This document shows, piece after piece, positions 62,044 through 64,000 of a stretch of DNA of 64,000 nucleotides. Made by a program: the position numbers and the translations under genes. Source of the DNA: Brucella gallinifaecis (GTDB lineage Bacteria > Pseudomonadota > Alphaproteobacteria > Rhizobiales > Rhizobiaceae); assembly GCF_006476605.1 (NCBI RefSeq), contig NZ_ML636800.1, positions 124,001 to 188,000 on the forward strand. The letters run 5' to 3'. How positions within the stretch are numbered: position 1 is the stretch's first letter; each line of letters begins with the position of its first letter. The notes beneath the pieces are model-generated. The model was not told where the DNA came from. It did not search any database and saw only the letters and a program-made list of their open reading frames with translations.

Positions 62044-62072
62044 ATATGGACCTGTTGCGACCATTCTTCAAG
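62044..62072 (-). promoter_or_regulatory. RpoH-like promoter of the second CCUCCUCCC RNA
   Basis: On the minus strand CTTGAA (62072-62067) is followed 17 bases later by CCATAT (62049-62044). This fits heat-shock sigma factor promoters of Alphaproteobacteria (CTTGAA and CCATAT-type). The expected start is about 6 bases after the -10 element. Confidence 0.6.
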
Positions 62073-62395
62073 CCCTAAAACACGAAATTTTTGATCATTT
62101 CGGAAAATTGTGAAACTTTTCACGATCATGTGTAACCGGTTCATCGGTTAATGCGTCGCTGTTTTGCAATTTTTGATCTGTCTGACAGATTTAAAGCGAT
62201 AAAATTTCGGTAAATTATAGCTGCCTCCCCAAAGCGGGGGCCGGTTTTGGCGTAAAGACATATGTGAAAACAAAAACTTAAGGACTTTTTTCTGAATATG
62301 ATATGATGCGGCATAGATTAGACATAAATCAGTTGTTTATCGACAATGCCTTTCCTTCATATCCCTATTAATTGCCAAGTAAATATATGAAATTA

Positions 62396-62410
62396 TTAGA
62401 ATAATTCTAA
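62396..62410. promoter_or_regulatory. Irr-type iron control element upstream of the FTR1 gene
   Basis: TTAGAATAATTCTAA is a perfect 15-base palindrome identical to the one before bfd (18551-18565). It is about 260 bases before the FTR1 start, so distance to the promoter is uncertain. Confidence 0.6.
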
Positions 62411-62672
62411 AACTTTACTGTAATATTCATGTTCATTTTTGTTGCGGTGCCACAGATAGAGTTATAAAAGACAGGTAATCGATAATGGCCTGATAATCTT
62501 CTGCAGGTGCTTAATGGCATTTCCTGCAAAGCATCTGGCGGTTTCATCCGGGGCGTATGTGACGGGGTAAAAACCAAAAGCGATTCCCTGCAAATGATTA
62601 TGTCGGGCAATGTTCTGGTTACTGCATGGAGATGTTTCACATGCAGTTACAAGCGTACTGGATTGTTTTATA

Positions 62673-63512
62673 ATGCTCGTGCCATTTTTAATTATGTTCC
62701 GTGAAGGCGTGGAAGCCGCGCTGATTGTTGGTATTATTGCAAGCTATTTACACCAGACCGGGCGCAGTGCGTGGATGCCGGTGGTGTGGATCGGCGTTTT
62801 TCTGGCGCTTGCATTGTCGCTGTTTGTGGGTGCCGTTCTGCAATTATTGAGTGCTGAGTTTCCGCAAAAGGCACAGGAGCTGTTTGAAGCTGTTATCGGA
62901 CTGATTGCTGTTTTTGTGCTGACATCCATGGTTTTCTGGATGCGCAAGGCAGCGCGTTCTATCAAGGCTGAATTGCACCACTCAATTGACGCAGCCTTTG
63001 AAACGCCAACACATAAAGGATTCGGGCTTATCCTGATGGTGTTTTTTGCAGTGGCGCGTGAAGGGCTTGAGTCTGTCTTTTTCCTGCTTGCAGCTTTTCA
63101 ACAAAGCGAAGGTGGCGCCGCTCCATTAGGTGCTTTGCTTGGTGTCATTCTCGCAGCACTTGTCGGTTATGCTATTTACCGCGGTGGGCTTAAGCTTGAT
63201 TTGCGCCGGTTCTTCCGCTGGACAGGTGTTTTCATCCTGATCGTCGCAGCTGGAATTCTCGCAAATTCCGTTATGGCCTTGCATGAAGCAGGTATCTGGA
63301 ACCACTTTCAGACGGTCGTTTTCGACACGAGTGAGGTGCTTCCACTCGATAGCACATTCGGTTCAATATTGGCTGGAATATTTGGCTATATTGCCACGCC
63401 GACTATCAGTGAAGTGGTCGCTTATCTGGCCTTCCTTGTGCCCGCTCTCATTCTGTTCCTGATGCCATCATCCGCACCGGCGCAAAAAGCGTCTGCCAAA
63501 GGTTCCGCGTAA
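62673..63512 (+). CDS. efeU: FTR1/EfeU family iron permease
   Basis: A 279-residue membrane protein with about seven helices. Both FTR1 iron motifs are present: FREGVEAALIVG near residue 10 and AREGLESVFFLLAAF near residue 130, with REGxE as the iron-relay pattern. ATG 62673 (MLVPFLIMFREGVEAAL) gives the family N-terminus; the frame is open to 62610 but without family similarity. No strong ribosome site is visible for either. It imports ferrous or ferric iron with the EfeO-type protein encoded directly downstream. The upstream Irr-type box suggests iron control. Confidence 0.9.
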   Translation: MLVPFLIMFREGVEAALIVGIIASYLHQTGRSAWMPVVWIGVFLALALSLFVGAVLQLLSAEFPQKAQELFEAVIGLIAVFVLTSMVFWMRKAARSIKAELHHSIDAAFETPTHKGFGLILMVFFAVAREGLESVFFLLAAFQQSEGGAAPLGALLGVILAALVGYAIYRGGLKLDLRRFFRWTGVFILIVAAGILANSVMALHEAGIWNHFQTVVFDTSEVLPLDSTFGSILAGIFGYIATPTISEVVAYLAFLVPALILFLMPSSAPAQKASAKGSA

Positions 63513-63527
63513 TTAAAGAGATTTCTC

Positions 63528-64000
63528 ATGACCAAGACGCAAGACTCAAAGCCAGCCGCACCATTCTCCCGCACCCTTGTGCGAGCGGTGTTGGTGCTTG
63601 CCATTTTGTTGGTATTGGCAGCAGGAGCTGCTTTTTACTATGCATCCAAGGTTTCGGATAAATCGCGTCATGCAGATTATGACGATAAGATCCAGATTGT
63701 TATAAATGCCAGAAGCTGTGACCCGAATGAGCTGACAGTTCCTGCCGGGCGTAGCGTTTTTGAGATTTTCAACAAGTCAGATCGTTCGGTCGAATGGGAA
63801 ATTCTCGATGGCGTTATGGTACTTGAAGAACGTGAGAATATTGCACCGGGTTTCAGGCAAACGCTTTCCGCCAAGCTTTCACCGGGTGAATATCAGATTA
63901 CATGCGGGCTTCTTTCCAACCCGCGTGGCAAGCTTATTGTAACGCCTTCAGCAAGCAGCGAGGCTGAAAAAGGCAAGCTTCCATTGACCGCTTTCCTCGG
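63528..64000 (+). CDS. efeO: EfeO-like iron uptake protein, cupredoxin domain (3' partial)
   Basis: The frame runs off the window end after about 157 residues. An N-terminal membrane anchor or signal segment (LVRAVLVLAILLVLAAGAAFYYA) precedes a cupredoxin-like domain with IQIVINARSCDPNELTVPAGRSVFEIFN, VEWEILDGVMVLEERENIAPGF and GEYQITCGLLSNPRGKLIV, closely resembling the EfeO N-terminal domain. EfeO works in the periplasm with EfeU to import iron. AAAGAG precedes ATG, 15 bases after the efeU stop. The C-terminal peptidase-M75 domain would lie beyond the window. Confidence 0.9.
   Translation, partial: MTKTQDSKPAAPFSRTLVRAVLVLAILLVLAAGAAFYYASKVSDKSRHADYDDKIQIVINARSCDPNELTVPAGRSVFEIFNKSDRSVEWEILDGVMVLEERENIAPGFRQTLSAKLSPGEYQITCGLLSNPRGKLIVTPSASSEAEKGKLPLTAFL

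Larger units (their letters stand above)
61735..62672. other. Gene-free region between gcvP and the FTR1 gene
   Basis: It contains the second CCUCCUCCC RNA (61926-62038, minus strand) with an RpoH-like promoter, a GC-rich stem near 62222-62255 (CCTCCCCAAAGCGGGGGCCGG) and an Irr-type box at 62396-62410. No further gene was recognised; small frames lack ribosome sites. Confidence 0.6.

Noticed and set aside
61959-62144. A 61-codon minus strand frame over the second RNA
   Set aside because: It spans the predicted promoter and hairpin and has no ribosome site; the RNA explanation fits better.

Overview
The window looks like an Ochrobactrum-type member of the Brucellaceae (Alphaproteobacteria, Rhizobiales). 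Pointers are a RirA iron regulator with its three cluster cysteines, Irr-type boxes, a Brucella-style heme uptake locus (HmuPSTUV, BhuA, BhuQ), an FTR1/EfeO ferrous iron system, many ABC and TRAP importers for sugars and sugar acids, and small RNAs with CCUCCUCCC hairpin loops as in Rhizobiales. Assignment below family level is inference. No rRNA, tRNA or CRISPR was seen.

Layout. 1-9.5 kb: a carbohydrate locus. Two + strand genes (TIM-barrel isomerase, Gfo/Idh/MocA oxidoreductase) converge on a minus strand operon of binding protein, two permeases, LacI regulator, MalK-type ATPase and a GH95 alpha-L-fucosidase without a signal peptide. This suggests import of a fucosylated glycoside and cleavage in the cytoplasm. 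9.8-19.7 kb: iron and heme region. YbaK deacylase, RirA, hmuPSTUV (minus) divergent from the bhuA receptor, the BhuQ heme monooxygenase, then bfd and bacterioferritin. Irr-like palindromes precede rirA and bfd. 19.9-23.4 kb: AT-rich block with UDP-galactopyranose mutase and two GT2 glycosyltransferases, closed by a broken IS3-family transposase. 23.6-26.9 kb: cobalamin riboswitch and a btuFCD-like ABC system. 27.1-28.1 kb: pseudoazurin and a cluster of short palindromes.

28-43.3 kb: sugar and sugar-acid catabolism. An SMP-30 lactonase with an RbsABC-type importer, a cytoplasmic GAF histidine kinase with a LuxR-type response regulator, a mannitol dehydrogenase-family enzyme, a GntR regulator, a full-length altronate dehydratase-type protein, a zinc dehydrogenase and a TRAP transporter. 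44-47.4 kb: ProVWX osmolyte importer. 47.4-47.7 kb: a MITE-like element. 47.8-56.5 kb: a catabolic cluster of uncertain substrate (RutR-like TetR, NMT1-type ABC importer, FAD oxidase, CodA-like amidohydrolase, creatininase-family hydrolase, divergent flavin reductase and RidA) with a near-consensus RutR operator in the divergent promoter region. 56.5-62.1 kb: a DUF1127 gene followed by a three-hairpin CCUCCUCCC RNA, a tandem glycine riboswitch with gcvTHP, and a second CCUCCUCCC RNA behind an RpoH-like promoter. 62.4-64 kb: Irr-type box, FTR1 permease and the start of efeO.

The most interesting items are the two CCUCCUCCC hairpin RNAs (one directly behind a DUF1127 gene), the RutR-type operator tied to an unassigned catabolic operon, the galactofuranose block next to IS debris, and the layered iron control. 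All functions were read from sequence patterns only; no database search or folding program was run.
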